Position numbers and translations under genes: made by a program
Notes under the pieces: model-generated
The model's database searches: none
What the model was told of the DNA's origin: nothing
The model's input: only the letters and a program-made list of their open reading frames with translations
Part shown: positions 34,300 through 45,089 of the stretch, one piece after another
How positions within the stretch are numbered: the first letter of the stretch is position 1
Layout of the letters: every line of letters starts with the position of its first letter
NCBI RefSeq assembly: GCF_958450345.1
Contig: NC_088782.1
Coordinates: 101,338,358 to 101,402,357 of the forward strand
From: Calliphora vicina
Taxonomy: Eukaryota; Arthropoda; Insecta; Diptera; Calliphoridae
DNA length: 64,000 nt
Direction of reading: 5' to 3'

Positions 34300-34980
34300 A
34301 AGGTATTTCGATATAATTTTGTACATATAATTTTTTTCGGTCAAAGGACGAAGCCTATTGCAATTGGCTGAAATCGGTCCATTATTTCACCTAGCCCCCT
34401 TACAAATGTCATCCCGAAATTGGACATTGTCGGTTATAAATATTTAATTTATGTAGGTAACTACTAGGGTATTCATTTGACTAATGATCGTAATTTCTTA
34501 CGAATAATTATTCGAACTTCAAAATGGCCATTTTCGAATAAATATTAAAAAACCGACATCAAAACTTCATTCTTTACTTTTTTAAAAAAAATTAAATTAT
34601 TCGAATAATTCAATTAATTTTAAACGTGTGATTTATTCGAACAAGTTAAAATCTCTTATTAAAATTATTCGTTATATTCGAACAAGAGAAAAATCGAATA
34701 ATTCGAATACCCTAGTAGCTACACAAATATTATTCCAAATAAGTTTTATATATACCGAATTCATGTCACCAAATTTTATTATGATCGGTCCATATATGGG
34801 AGCTATGACTCAAAAAAATCTTGGTATACACATAAAATTAAACATAATTGACTTTCACATAGACATAAACTACGAAATAATTTCATGGTGATCGGTCAAA
34901 AATTGGTAATAGCTTCCTTATAAAGCCCACTTCGAAAATTACTCACGAATATAAATTATTGAATTTTTAAAAGAGAAGTA
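34300..34980 (+). mobile_element. HINE family E fragment (copy 4), nested and invaded
   Basis: It begins within the family at GGTATTTCGATATAATTTTGTACATA and continues through CTAGCCCC, AATTTATGTA, the body monomer TCCATATATGGGAGCTATGAC and AATTTCATGGTGATCGGTC. The last part is the family E tail TAAATTATTGAATTTTTAAAAG. The 5' hairpin, GTCC run and 3' hairpin are missing. A hAT-like MITE (34465-34714) is inserted in it. Confidence 0.7.
34465..34714. mobile_element. 250-bp hAT-like MITE nested in HINE E4
   Basis: The inverted ends are TAGGGTATTC and GAATACCCTA. The flanks GTAACTAC (34457-34464) and GTAGCTAC (34715-34722) are an 8-bp duplication with one mismatch. The interior is rich in the palindromes ATTCGAAT and CGAATAATTCG. 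The TAGGG-type end and 8-bp duplication indicate a non-autonomous hAT element. Confidence 0.7.
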
Positions 34981-35429
34981 TTGCTTGTTTGTTAAGGAAA
35001 TTTGAAGATATTTATGGGAAAATGCATGGTGATAATAATAAAAAAAAACATATGGGAAAATCGTACGTTCGCGAACAAAGACCTACATTAATACACTTTT
35101 AACAATCGCTTTTAAATATTCCGTTCCATTTCGCAGATTTTTACATTTCACTACTGTCAGCTAAAGTTGACTTCTATTTTGCGTACGTTTGTTACCACAT
35201 GTTTATAACTATCATTATGAAAACTTAAATATTTTGCACTAAACATAGAGTTACCAAAATGCTATAGAATTTAGGAAAACTATTTTTTCTATATTCTTTG
35301 AACAACAAAAGCGTAGGAACGTACGTTCGTGATCCCAGGAAATGCCCATATTTATTGTGTTTCTAAAACTAAAATTTGTATCAAAATTTTAATATATGTA
35401 TGTATATATTTAAAAAAATATAAAAATCC

Positions 35430-35655
35430 AAAATTATAAAAATCTTCTAAATCGGATGGGAAACAAGAAACAAGTGTTTAAAAATTTTACATGTCGAAGG
35501 AACCCTATTTTAAGCATCCATATCGCCGTCCCAGCAGCATCGGTAGGGTCCATTTTAAACTCGAATACTCCTTGGCTACGCTCACGTCGTATTTTATCCC
35601 TATCGGACCAGCGGTTTAGAATTGCCAGATTTATTTCCCTAAAAAAATTGGATTG
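35430..35655 (+). repeat. Foldback family G right-end fragment (copy 4)
   Basis: It matches 18600-18840: AAATCGGATGGGAAAC, AAACTCGAATACTCCTTGGC, CACGTCG, TTTTATCCCTATCGGA and GAATTGCCAGATTTATTTCC. It stops where a TGTAATTG array begins. The small open frames on both strands across it are shadows of this repeat. Confidence 0.6.
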
Positions 35656-35860
35656 CAATTGATAATTTTGAATTACCATTACATGTAATTGTAATTGATG
35701 TGCTACTGATTACAATTATTGTAATTGCCATTTTTCAATTACAATTACATGTAATTGTAATTTGTAATATTCAATTACAATTAACAGCAATTGTAATTGA
35801 AAAATGGCAATTACAATTACCAGTTATTGTAATTGATAAAAAAAGGCTATATAATTTAAT
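35645..35860. repeat. CAATTAC/GTAATTG motif array 1
   Basis: About 13 copies of TAATTG or CAATTA occur in some 215 bp, including the palindrome CAATTACATGTAATTG. Part of the array folds back: ATTGTAATTGCCATTTTTCA (from about 35717) is complementary to sequence at 35786-35818. A similar array lies at 37015-37215. The two might be ends of one element (35645-37215) or separate copies. Confidence 0.65.
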
Positions 35861-37014
35861 AAAAAGTAATGTAATTACTTTAAAATCAATTACATTTCAA
35901 AGTTTTAATATGACGTTTTTATATAAAAAATAAATGTTTTGAAACGATTCACAGTAAAAAGTGAATTCATTACCCTCCTAAAATAAAACTTTGTTTGTTT
36001 TATGATGGTCATTATAAAACATTTTTTAGTGTTTGACCTAATAAAGCTGGTACCAAAAATCAACTTAATCTGAATTATTGCAGAAAATAAGTGGACAGGT
36101 GTGTAGTACTTTTTGATTTTTGTACCTTAAAGGGGATCAAACGGGCGAAAACAGAGTTTTGGCACTTTTTTGTATCCTAGAAATTAAATTTAAATGGAAT
36201 TATACTTAGTCCTCGAAAAAAAAATTCAAATGGATTTTGCACTTTTAAAACTATTAGTATGTATGCAAACAAATTATAAAATTTTTAATTTTTAGAGTAG
36301 TAGCACACGCCGGGTATCCGCTTGTATTGTAATGAATTTGTGCTGAATGATATATTTTTTCTTCAATTCAAATAGATATTAGAAAATTTGTTCAATTCAT
36401 TTTGTAAATGATTAAAAACGAAGATAAAATAAATGTAATGAAGAAAATATATTTTTGTTAAATTCTGATTAGATTTGAATTAACAAAAATTGGACAATTC
36501 AAATTTTGAATGAATTTTTAATGAATTCATTGGACAAGGAGTGACAGAATTATATTCAAATAAAAACTTTTGAACGAAGGTAAGGTTCAACCCCTACTCT
36601 TTTGAAATTCTATGTTTCAAAGATATCTGACCGGAAAGAATATCCCGAGGAATGGCTTTTTGGGAATCTGTGTAGAGTACTACTCAATCGATGAAATGGG
36701 TCTTAAAAATTAAATAGTTTTAAGCTTGTTATGTAAATTAAAACTTCGCGTCGTAGAAGGACTTTTAGTTTGTATTATAGGAGCAAGAATTAAAACTGAC
36801 TAACAAATTTCAAATATTTTCACATAGTGAGTTAAAAATTTAACTACAACACTTGTAAAAATTTAATAGCGCGTTCTAAAGTTATTCTATCCTAAACCTT
36901 GTTCTCTTTATAGAAAAATGTCCGATAAAAAATTAATTATTTCAATTTTGAGTTTATTCATCAGAAAATTAGTAGAAAATGTCCTTTAAATTTCAAAGAA
37001 ATCGAAGTTTGTGA
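35861..37014. other. No recognised feature
   Basis: AT-rich DNA between two similar motif arrays. No transposase frame or gene is legible. Confidence 0.45.
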
Positions 37015-37215
37015 TAAACCACAATTACATGTGATTGTAATGTAAATTTTGCAATTACAAATACTTGTAATTGAAAAATTCAATTAAAATTATTTGTAAT
37101 TGTAATGTCGTATTGCCCAATTACACATTACAAGTAATGGTAATTGCAAAAATCCAATTACAATTACAATGTAATAGTAATTATACCAGTAATATATTAC
37201 ACAATGTAATCATTA
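37015..37215. repeat. CAATTAC/GTAATTG motif array 2
   Basis: It contains CAATTACATGTGATTG, CTTGTAATTGAAAAATTCAA, ATTTGTAATTGTAATG, CCAATTACACATTACAAG and CCAATTACAATTACAATG. The motif density is like that of array 1, in mixed orientation. Confidence 0.65.
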
Positions 37216-37260
37216 CCCCCCAAGCCTTACAGATACATACTCGTACCCAGCTTACATATA

Positions 37261-37492
37261 CAAGGTGGGGCAAAAGTAATCCTCCTATCAGAAAATGCTA
37301 TAAATTTGCGATTGGCCCCTAATGTCAGTTCTGTTTTGACATTTGTGTAGTAAACACATGTGAAATACACGTTAATAAACAATGTTACGCTACACTGCTC
37401 CACTACACAAATGTCAAAACAGAACTGACATTAGGGGCGAATCGCAAATTTATTGCATTTTCTGATAGAAGGATTACTTTTGCACCACCTGC
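37261..37492. mobile_element. 232-bp MITE, 91-bp inverted repeats, TA-flanked
   Basis: The left arm 37261-37351 and right arm 37402-37492 are reverse complements with few mismatches, around a 50-bp loop. The outer ends are CAAGGTGGGGCAAAAGTAAT and, inverted, GCAGGTGGTGCAAAAGTAAT. TA flanks both ends (37259-37260, 37493-37494). The size, TA duplication and mariner-like end (AGGTGG...CAAAAGTA) point to a mariner-type MITE. A transcript would form a strong hairpin. Confidence 0.8.
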
Positions 37493-37499
37493 TATTTCA

Positions 37500-38488
37500 G
37501 TGACTACTAAATACCATCTGCATTACGTAGATGTACCTTTGTAATGATTTATGTGTTAATAACTGCTTATTTAAACTGATTAGTGATAGCAACCGAATTT
37601 GTTTTTCGGTTCGATCAACAGAAGGTCAGTTGATAATAAAGAATTTCGGTTGAGGCAACCTAACTTTTGTTATCCCTTCCAAAATTTCAGTCACTAAGGT
37701 AGAATCATTCGATTGGCAATAAATTCCGTTTCTATCACGAATCTATTTTCTCTGCTTGATAACGGCTTCCATGATTGCTTACGATCAATGAGTTACTGAA
37801 GGTTGTATTTGTAACTATGTAGTTCTGTTATATCAAAATAATGATTGCCTTATAAGCAATGACATCATGCTGTTAAAATAATGAAATAAAGTAAGCAGAG
37901 AAGTGTCAAATATTAAAACTTTAAATCATTACTTGATAAGAAAAGTTTTTGGTTTGTATATTTTAATATGTGTGTATAATTTTATTATTACTTAAAATAC
38001 AACTTTAGAGCAAATATTCATTGGATACATATTATTTCCAATGAAAACAAATAGAGTAGTGTATTGAAAGTTCGGCATTAAATTTAAAAGTTTATTAAAG
38101 AGTATTCTCTTGAAATCTGATTACAAGGGCAATATTATGTTTGAGTTGTTGAAATCCAATCTCTAACATGAAATTGTGGTTTCAAATGTAAACTGTTGAC
38201 AATAGGCATTTTAAAATGATTTAATGCTTTACATTTTTGTTATTTAGGCAAAAATGTTGCAATGGATTTCTGTTAATTACATACTTGTTAAACCAAACCC
38301 TATTTATAGTGTGGGTAAACATAAATTTAATCAAAATTCTTAAATAATATTATTTAAGGCATTTCTATAATATTTGCAATAAAATCATTTTGTGGCTGTT
38401 GTATGTAAACACAAACATTTTATAATAAGGTCAAATATATTTTGATACTGACAATGATTAAAGTAATAGTTTTTGTGATTATAAAGTA
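37500..38488. other. No recognised feature
   Basis: AT-rich DNA between a MITE and a piggyBac-like element. I found no supported gene or repeat. Confidence 0.45.
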
Positions 38489-38493
38489 TTTAA

Positions 38494-40123
38494 CCCTGCT
38501 GTTAGGTTAAAAAAAACTTACGAACCTTAGGTAAGGGACCATTTTGGTCCTCTTTGTATTTTTCATAAAAAATTTTACATAAAACTCTTTGACCAGACAT
38601 TTTAAATATTTATAAAAGTGGAAAAATGACGAAATATTATCAGTGATATTGCCGAAATTCTAAATGAAATTGATTCAGATATTTATTTCATTTTCGTCCA
38701 TATTAGATGAAAATATTGAAAGAAAGTCATATTGATGTGAAATGAACAATGTGAAATGAACAATGGTGAAGAAAATGAAGCAGATTATGCTGTAGATGCA
38801 TTATACATTGCGAAAACCAAAATGCAATGGATTCCTTTACCACGTCACATTGGAGCTTCAGCGGAGAATATTACATCATTACCACCAGGTTTAACGCTTT
38901 GTGGTGTGAAAATAATCATGGATAATAAATGTGGTAGACTTAAATTTGAAAGCAAATGGAAAGATTTATTGGTGTTCTAATTCTTGCTAAGATTTTGGTC
39001 TTGTGTATACGTAATTAGGTTATCATAATAATTTTATATTGCAGTAGCAAAAACGAAGATTAGTTTGATGCAAGTTTTGGCATATTGATACAAGTGCTCT
39101 CAGCTTGGATGATGTTGTCAACAGAAGACAACAAAAAGGTAGTGACAAGTTTGAGTTATGGGACAATTGGGAAACTCTTCTTTCAATGTTTTATAACATC
39201 CTGATAACAGGTGATAACTTCATCTTTTGAGTAAGATGCAAAGGAGACGGACATATATGGGAACATTTCGGGAAAACAAAACTTCCACCGAAATTGTTTA
39301 TGTCCAAAAAAGTTCCTTTATATACATCCGCATTTGCTTTTAGTGAAATCGCAGCACTTGTTTGCTATATATATCGGCCATAAAACTAAAGGAACTATAT
39401 TGATGAGCTCCATCAATAATCATAACAAGATACCTGCAATCGTTTCTTATTATAACTGTACAAAGTTTCCTTTATCTATCTTAGGAGGCGTTGATACTGC
39501 TGATCAAACGATTAGTTACTACAACACTAAATAGATGGTAAAATGATTTATTTTCAAATATAGATGATACATCCGAGTTTTTACGCCAGTTAGCTATGTG
39601 CCTATCAGAAGAATACGTTTTGAAATGGACAGTCAAACCTAAAAATCCATTTGCAGCAGAGCTATTGACTCAACAAAAAGCTTCGCCATCAAATAGTGTA
39701 CCATCTACAAGAGTTGATATAAAAATTTCAGCTACTAGAAAATGGGGAATTTGCAATTGATGTAAGTTCAAATGTAATGCCAAATGCATTATATCCAACA
39801 TATTTGTATGCAAATCGAATCGAAAAACAATTTTTTCATCTTGCTTCGAAAATAACAATAAGCCATAATTGTTTTTTCTTACTTTTACTCATATAAAGTA
39901 TAAAATATATTGCATGGACCAAAATGGTCCATAACCTAAGATTTGTAAATTTTAATTTGTTTCTGTTCTATGTTATCCTATATAGCTAAAAACTAAATAA
40001 AATCATTAAAATAGAAAAATAATACCTGAGCAGACGTTTTAAGTTGATACGATAAGCCATTGCAAATTTATATGAAAAATAAAAAAAAAATTTGACCAAA
40101 ATGGTCCAAACCTAACAGCAGGG
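38494..40123 (+). mobile_element. piggyBac-like transposon, ends intact, 1630 bp
   Basis: The ends CCCTGCTGTTAGG and CCTAACAGCAGGG are perfect inverted repeats flanked by TTAA (38490-38493, 40124-40127). CCC at the tip and a TTAA target define piggyBac. Subterminal copies of GGACCATTTTGGTCC lie near 38538 (left) and, inverted, near 39916 and 40094 (right). The left end also has AACCTTAGGT, mirrored by ATAACCTAAGAT on the right. The transposase inside is degenerate. Length is below the usual ~2.4 kb, so internal deletions have occurred. Confidence 0.85.
38756..39868 (+). pseudogene. piggyBac-type transposase, degenerate
   Basis: Pieces in order: KMQWIPLPRHIGASAENIT (N-terminal), LWDNWETLLSMFYNILITGDN, GHIWEHFGKTKLPPK, KVPLYTSAFAFSE, KIPAIVSYYNCTKFPLS and GGVDTADQTISYYNTK. 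GGVDTADQ contains the third catalytic Asp of the DDD triad in piggyBac. Then QLAMCLSEEYV, and a Cys-rich tail (RKWGICN, stop, CKFKCNAKC) that corresponds to the C-terminal cysteine-rich zinc-binding domain. Frameshifts, stops and missing segments, including the first two Asp regions, make it inactive. Confidence 0.75.
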
Positions 40124-40129
40124 TTAAGT

Positions 40130-40885
40130 AAGAATTTTTATTAAATATCTAAATAAAGAATAAAACTGTTGCATTAAGAATTTGTAGAAAATAAATATTG
40201 TAATTATTTGAAAGGATGAAAACAATAGAAAACAAGTTTTTAATATGATCTAAAGTTTTTTTTGTAATATAATCATGAATATTTAACATTATTATGGCCT
40301 AATAGTAGTTTTTAAAGGTTTGTGAAGGTTGAACTATTAAAAATATATTTTGGGACGTTTTAGAAAGCTTATGTATCAAAATGTATCACCTACCAAAATG
40401 AAAAAAGGCAAAAAATGCATTTTATATAAAGTTTTTTTTAATTGAGTCAATTTTTTCCTTCGATCAAGTAAAAATTATATAACCCTCTAACCTGCAAACT
40501 TTAAAAAAGCTAAAAAAGTGGTCGAATAATTTTTTTAGGATAATTATGACCCAATAAACTCAGAACAGCCATCAGAAACTAATTTGCAAATTAAGTTTAG
40601 AAAACAGGTACAAAAAGGTGAAGAGTGCCGGTTTAGGTGTAAAAAAAAATAATTATGATACGATTTTATTGAAAAACTAATGAAAAATATTTCGAATAGA
40701 TAGGGCGACTAAAAGTTAGTAAAACTTTGATTTAAAAAAAAATTACACACAAAATTTTACGTGCTAAAATTATGACATCACTCACAAAACAGCTGACAGA
40801 ACAAAAACTAAAAATTAGAATGCACTTCGACCTTCGAGGGAAATGTTAACAATTTCTAGTAACTAAAGTCACAGTTAAATTTAAA
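40130..40885. other. No recognised feature
   Basis: AT-rich DNA with no supported gene or repeat. Confidence 0.45.
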
Positions 40886-40888
40886 AAC

Positions 40889-42614
40889 AACAAGTAAGAG
40901 TACTATATTCGGCCGTGCCGAATCTTAAATACCCTCCACCTAAATGTGATGGTATAACAACTGAAATAATATTACAATTGTTAGAAAGACTAGTTTACGC
41001 AGAATATATTTTATTTCAAATGTACAAAAAATTGTATCTATTTCAGCAATTTATAACCGAAATTCCTATTAGAACGTATGAAATTTAACAATTTATATAC
41101 CTAATAATCAGTTAATACGTTTGGATCAACATTTTTCCCTTTTAACCTCAAGTGAAGAAACAGAGTATATAAAAGGGTATACAAATATATTTAGACAAAT
41201 TTCAAAATATTTGGTTGTGGGACTTATGTGGGAGCTATGACCTATTATGATTCGATTGTCATAAAATATTTTTACGTGATTTTTATGTATTATATGAGAG
41301 CTGTGGCCAATTATGGGCCAATATTCACAAAATTCAGTATTATGGTTTTTGAATACAAATTACTGATCTGTATACTATTTTGGTTTAATATATGGATGCT
41401 ATGACTTATTATGGTCCTAAGTATTTGAGGGCTATTTTTGTAGAATTTCATATAAACAACGCTATTAACAAGAGTGGACCTTATATGGGAGCTATGCCGA
41501 ATTATGGACCAATATTTAAAAAATCTTGTAGTACGATTATTGGATACAAATTACTGATCGGTGTAAAATTTTGGTTCAGTATAGATTTGTTTGGATATTT
41601 GTGCAGGTTAATGTGTTTTTGTCGAATTTTAGCATGATCCATGTATTTATAAGAGATTTATGAGTACTTAACTGATTTTTGGAAGTGGACCTTATATGGG
41701 AGCTATGGTCAAATATGGACCGATATTCACAAAATCCAGTAGTATGATTTCTAAATATAAACAACGGATGTGTGTGAAGTTTTGTTTTGATATTGATATT
41801 TTTTAGATATTTATGTAGGTTATTGTGTTTTTCGGAAGTGGTCCTTATATGGGAGCTATAACCAATTATCGGCCGATCTTCATAGAATTAGGTACAGCGA
41901 TTTTGGTAAATGAAGATTATTTGTGTTTTATAGATTATTTATAAGACATTTATGCTTATTTAAGAGATTTTCGGAAGTGTACTTTATATGGGGGCTATGG
42001 TCGAATATGGGCCGATCCACGAAAAATTTAGCAATATAATTTTTTTTACCACGAAACTTATTTTTACTGAATTTTATATGGATATTCCTATTCTATAGGC
42101 ATTTATAGAAAATAGAACCATATTTCGGGAGGAAATTTGTATGGGGGCTAGGAGAAATCATGGACCGATTCTTATAATTTTTACCAGAGATACTCCTTCT
42201 ATCATAAAAGTAACGAGGCAAAATTTTATGATGTTAGCTGCGATATATATACACCAATGACCAAAAATATGTGAAAATTATAATTTTTTTGTTGAGGTTG
42301 TCCCACATTTTCATTCATAACTCTGGTTCCACTGTACCGATTTTGCTGATTTTCAATACCAAACTGCTTAGGACAATAATAAACATTTTTCTTGTAACTC
42401 TACTAAGTTTGTTTGCGTATTTTGGACGTGAGCGTGTTTTACACAGACGGACAGACGGACAGACAGACGGACATGGCTCAATCGACTTAGAATTTCATAA
42501 GGATCAATAATATATATACTTTGTTGGGTCTCAGATGAATATTTCTCAATGTTACACACGGAATGAGAAACATATATATACCCTCATTCACCACTTATGG
42601 TGATGGAGGGTATA
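40889..42614 (-). mobile_element. HINE family A copy 3
   Basis: It has the same organisation as copy 2, in the same orientation: AACAAGTAAGAGTACTATATTCGGC 3' end, body monomers with TATGGGAGCTATG, the run GGACAGACGGACAGACAGACGG (about 42447-42470) and 5' hairpin ending GATGGAGGGTATA. At about 41620-41630 the sequence jumps between monomers (GTTTTTGTCGAATTTTAGC), so this copy has lost several of them. Small conserved frames reflect the repeat. Confidence 0.8.
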
Positions 42615-42639
42615 AAATTTATAATTACTTTTTGAGATA

Positions 42640-42745
42640 ATTGGTGTTTTGTAATGCATGCCTTGAGGCACTCTTACGGATTAGAGGGTTAATTGCAACT
42701 CAAGAGGGTTAATTGCAACTTAATTGCAACTCAACTCAACTATGA
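42640..42745. repeat. Short tandem repeat, GAGGGTTAATTGCAACT
   Basis: AGAGGGTTAATTGCAACTC occurs twice in direct succession, followed by partial units TTAATTGCAACTC and AACTCAACT. This is a local replication-slippage repeat. Confidence 0.6.
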
Positions 42746-42749
42746 AGGG

Positions 42750-43735
42750 CAAATAGTTGTGAAGTTATTTCCAAAATGGAGTTATTGAAAAAATTAAACA
42801 AATGGGTATTATTTTTGACCGACTATCAAAAATTATTACATTTTTAATGCTAGTAAATATTTCGAATGTTGTATTTGTAATCTATGTATTTCTGATTAAA
42901 TCTAAGTATTATGTTTCTAAATTTCTTACATTTAGTGTCAATTGAATTCCAATAAATAAATAACAGATGTAGTTCATTATTTCTCTAGAATATTCAACAT
43001 AACTTACTATTGTATGTAGTGTTCTCATACAAATATTTATTTATTGTGAAATTTTTTTGTTTAAAAAAAATCTATCTTTTATGGTAAATTTACCATTTTA
43101 ATCCATTTCATTTACTGAATTTTTTTCATTGATTGGTTTCATTTTCTTAACCAACAACATTTTTCTTTTCATATCCTACTCCACAAACCATTATCAATTT
43201 TCCTGAATTTTTTCAGACTTTACACAGTTTCTTTTATTCTCTTTTTGTCATGTGAAAAGCAATAAATTCAATAATTGTCAATACTTCAAGATAGGTGGAC
43301 ATTTAATATGGTTGCAACAACAAAATAAAAGAAACCCCAACATACAAAAAGAATGATAGCTTAGAAATAAAAGACAGAAAAGGAGAGAAGGATTTAAAAA
43401 GATTCATACGTGTAAGTTTTGGTTTTAAGATTTGGACAGACGTAGAAAAAAAAGTACACAGAAACTTATATTGATTGGTTACTTTTAAAAGGATTTTTTT
43501 TATAAAAGGAAATTGAAGGAAATGTAGGAAAATGTTTGTAAGAAGATTTAAAGTTAAAGAGCCTGAAGTGGTAAAAATTTAAATTATAAATAACGAATTT
43601 AACAAAGTTTTTTAAGCTACTTTTAGAACACATTGCTTTTAAAGGGTTTTCCAATAGGGACTTCGAAACGTTGACAGTTTATATAGGCTATATTGTCGAA
43701 GCTACATCTGTCCAATAGCCAGGGACGGATATAGC
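42750..43735. other. No recognised feature
   Basis: AT-rich DNA without supported genes. Open frames of about 60 codons in this stretch have low complexity. Confidence 0.45.
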
Positions 43736-43739
43736 GTTC

Positions 43740-43965
43740 AACAACACGTGCAAATAATAAATTTGTGTTACAAAGTGGGTGCTCTCTCCAGGAACCTTTC
43801 CGCCCGAATGAGACTTTCGCGATGAGGTTTACTTCAGTATGAATTGTCGAATTTGGGACGATATTTTGGCCTGAATTGGATGATATGGACGACATGTGGT
43901 TTCAACAGGACCGCGCTACATTTCATTTTGTTGGGTTCTACTTTACAAAAGCAGAACCCATAAAT
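43740..43965 (+). pseudogene. Tc1/mariner-superfamily transposase remnant D2
   Basis: Plus-strand pieces: YSVQQHVQIINLCYKVGA (N-terminal helix-turn-helix start), a join, RDEVYFSMNCRIWDD (family SDEAHFWLNG...NCRIW region, first catalytic Asp), then PELDDMDDMWFQQDRATFH (second Asp, family WFQQDGATCH). It is the same type as D1, but the second Asp is preserved here. At least two large internal deletions are evident. A palindromic GC-rich array begins directly after it. Confidence 0.6.
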
Positions 43966-43970
43966 GTCAC

Positions 43971-44390
43971 TCAGAAATTTTTTTTGGCATTGCCGGACTT
44001 CGGCCAGTCTCTAAGGTTTTTTTCTCTGGGGTGTATCAAAAACTGGTTTCGCTCAGAAAAGTTTTTTGCATAGACGGCCTTCGGCCGGGCGCAAAGGTTT
44101 TCTCCTCTGGGGTATATCAAAAACTGGCTTCGCTCAGAAAAGATTATTTTTGTCAGGTTGCAACGATTTCTTAACCTTTCTGCAATGAAAGAAATCTTTT
44201 CTGAGCGAAGCCAGATTTTGATAAATCCCGCAGGAGAAAAACCTTAGTTTTTGATACACCGCAGAGGAGAAAACCTTAGCGCCCGGCCGAAGGCCGGAAA
44301 TGCAAAAAAAATTTTCTGAGTGAAGCCAGTTTTTGACACATCCCAGAGGAGAAAAACTTTGCGCTACGCCATAGGCAATGCAAAAAATGT
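43971..44390. repeat. GC-rich palindromic array, units about 80-90 bp
   Basis: Two direct units on the left each contain a CTTCGGCC core, then AAGGTTTT..CTCTGGGG and ATCAAAAACTGG..TCGCTCAGAAAA. About 2.5 units follow in inverted orientation on the right, around a centre near 44160. The unit carries a nested GC hairpin, CGGCCTTCGGCCGG. It joins directly with the 15-bp-motif element at 44375-44697. No gene is encoded, and the 65- and 92-codon frames are by-products. Confidence 0.7.
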
Positions 44391-44697
44391 TTGGTAAGCG
44401 AAGAATAATTTCACTTTAGAAGTTCCTTTTTTTAGATCACATAAATAAATTGCTTCGGATTGGAAATTATTTCATTTCTATTGGGATTTATTTCATTGGG
44501 AGTTATTTCGCTTTTTTGGGAGTAATATTTTTAAAATTATGACACCGCCGATTATTGGGAGTAATTTCATTTTACCCTTTGGTAGTTATTTAATTTTTCA
44601 AGTTTGGGAATTATTTCATTTTTGATGGGAATTATTTCATAGGGATTTATTTCATTGGGAGTTATTTCATTTGAGTGCTATTTCACGGTACCCCGAA
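44375..44697 (-). repeat. 15-bp-motif element, copy 2
   Basis: This is the reverse-oriented counterpart of 12766-13086, with the same order of blocks: GCATTGC end, CTTCGC..AATTATTTCAC, many ATTGGGAGTTATTTC units and final TATTTCACGGTACC. Correspondence is close over about 320 bp, although individual motif numbers differ. Confidence 0.7.
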
Positions 44698-45015
44698 TCT
44701 TATATACCCTTCATCAAATTATACTTCAAAATACAAATTTTTAATATTTTTAGGTAAACAAAATTTTTTTTTTCCCAAATTGTTTTTTTTTTTTGAATTG
44801 TTATTTAAAATATTTTTTTTTTTTTGAAAAAAAAAAATCGTGTTAAAATTTTTTTCCAACTTATACGTCGTTGCAAAGGTATTTGATATCTATCATTTGT
44901 GAGAAATATCTATTCTCACGAAGGTGAAGGATATAAAAAGAGCATTTTGAACAAATGAGCCTGATCTTAGCGGGGTGGTAGATCGGCTCTACGATGCTCA
45001 GTGGTATGGGTTCAT
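44698..45015 (-). mobile_element. HINE fragment, family F (copy 3)
   Basis: CGAATCTTATATACCCTTCATCAAATTATACTTCAAAATAC is the family F 3' end in minus orientation, as at 25470. Poly-T and a body piece follow (GTTGCAAAGGTATTTGATATC), which resembles 61790. The 5' hairpin is unclear. Confidence 0.6.
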
Positions 45016-45089
45016 ATATTTTTTTGCAAAAAGTAGAAGGAGTGCTTCTATGATAATAAAATTTGACACACTTGGCTAGTTTCAAATAA

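Larger units (their letters stand above)
34233..35347. mobile_element. GGGCATTTCCT-ended element with ATAT duplication
   Basis: GGGCATTTCCT at 34233 and AGGAAATGCCC ending at 35347 are inverted ends. Both are flanked by ATAT (34229-34232, 35348-35351). The palindromic phrase CGTACGTTCG appears near both 35063 and 35320. The termini and ATAT target resemble the 46776-48084 element (GGGGCATTTC, ATAT). The interior has been invaded by a HINE fragment (34300-34980). No transposase is legible. Confidence 0.6.

Noticed and set aside
42447..42475. GACAGACGGACA runs as independent microsatellites
   Set aside because: They sit at the same place in every HINE copy and are part of the element (GTCY run).
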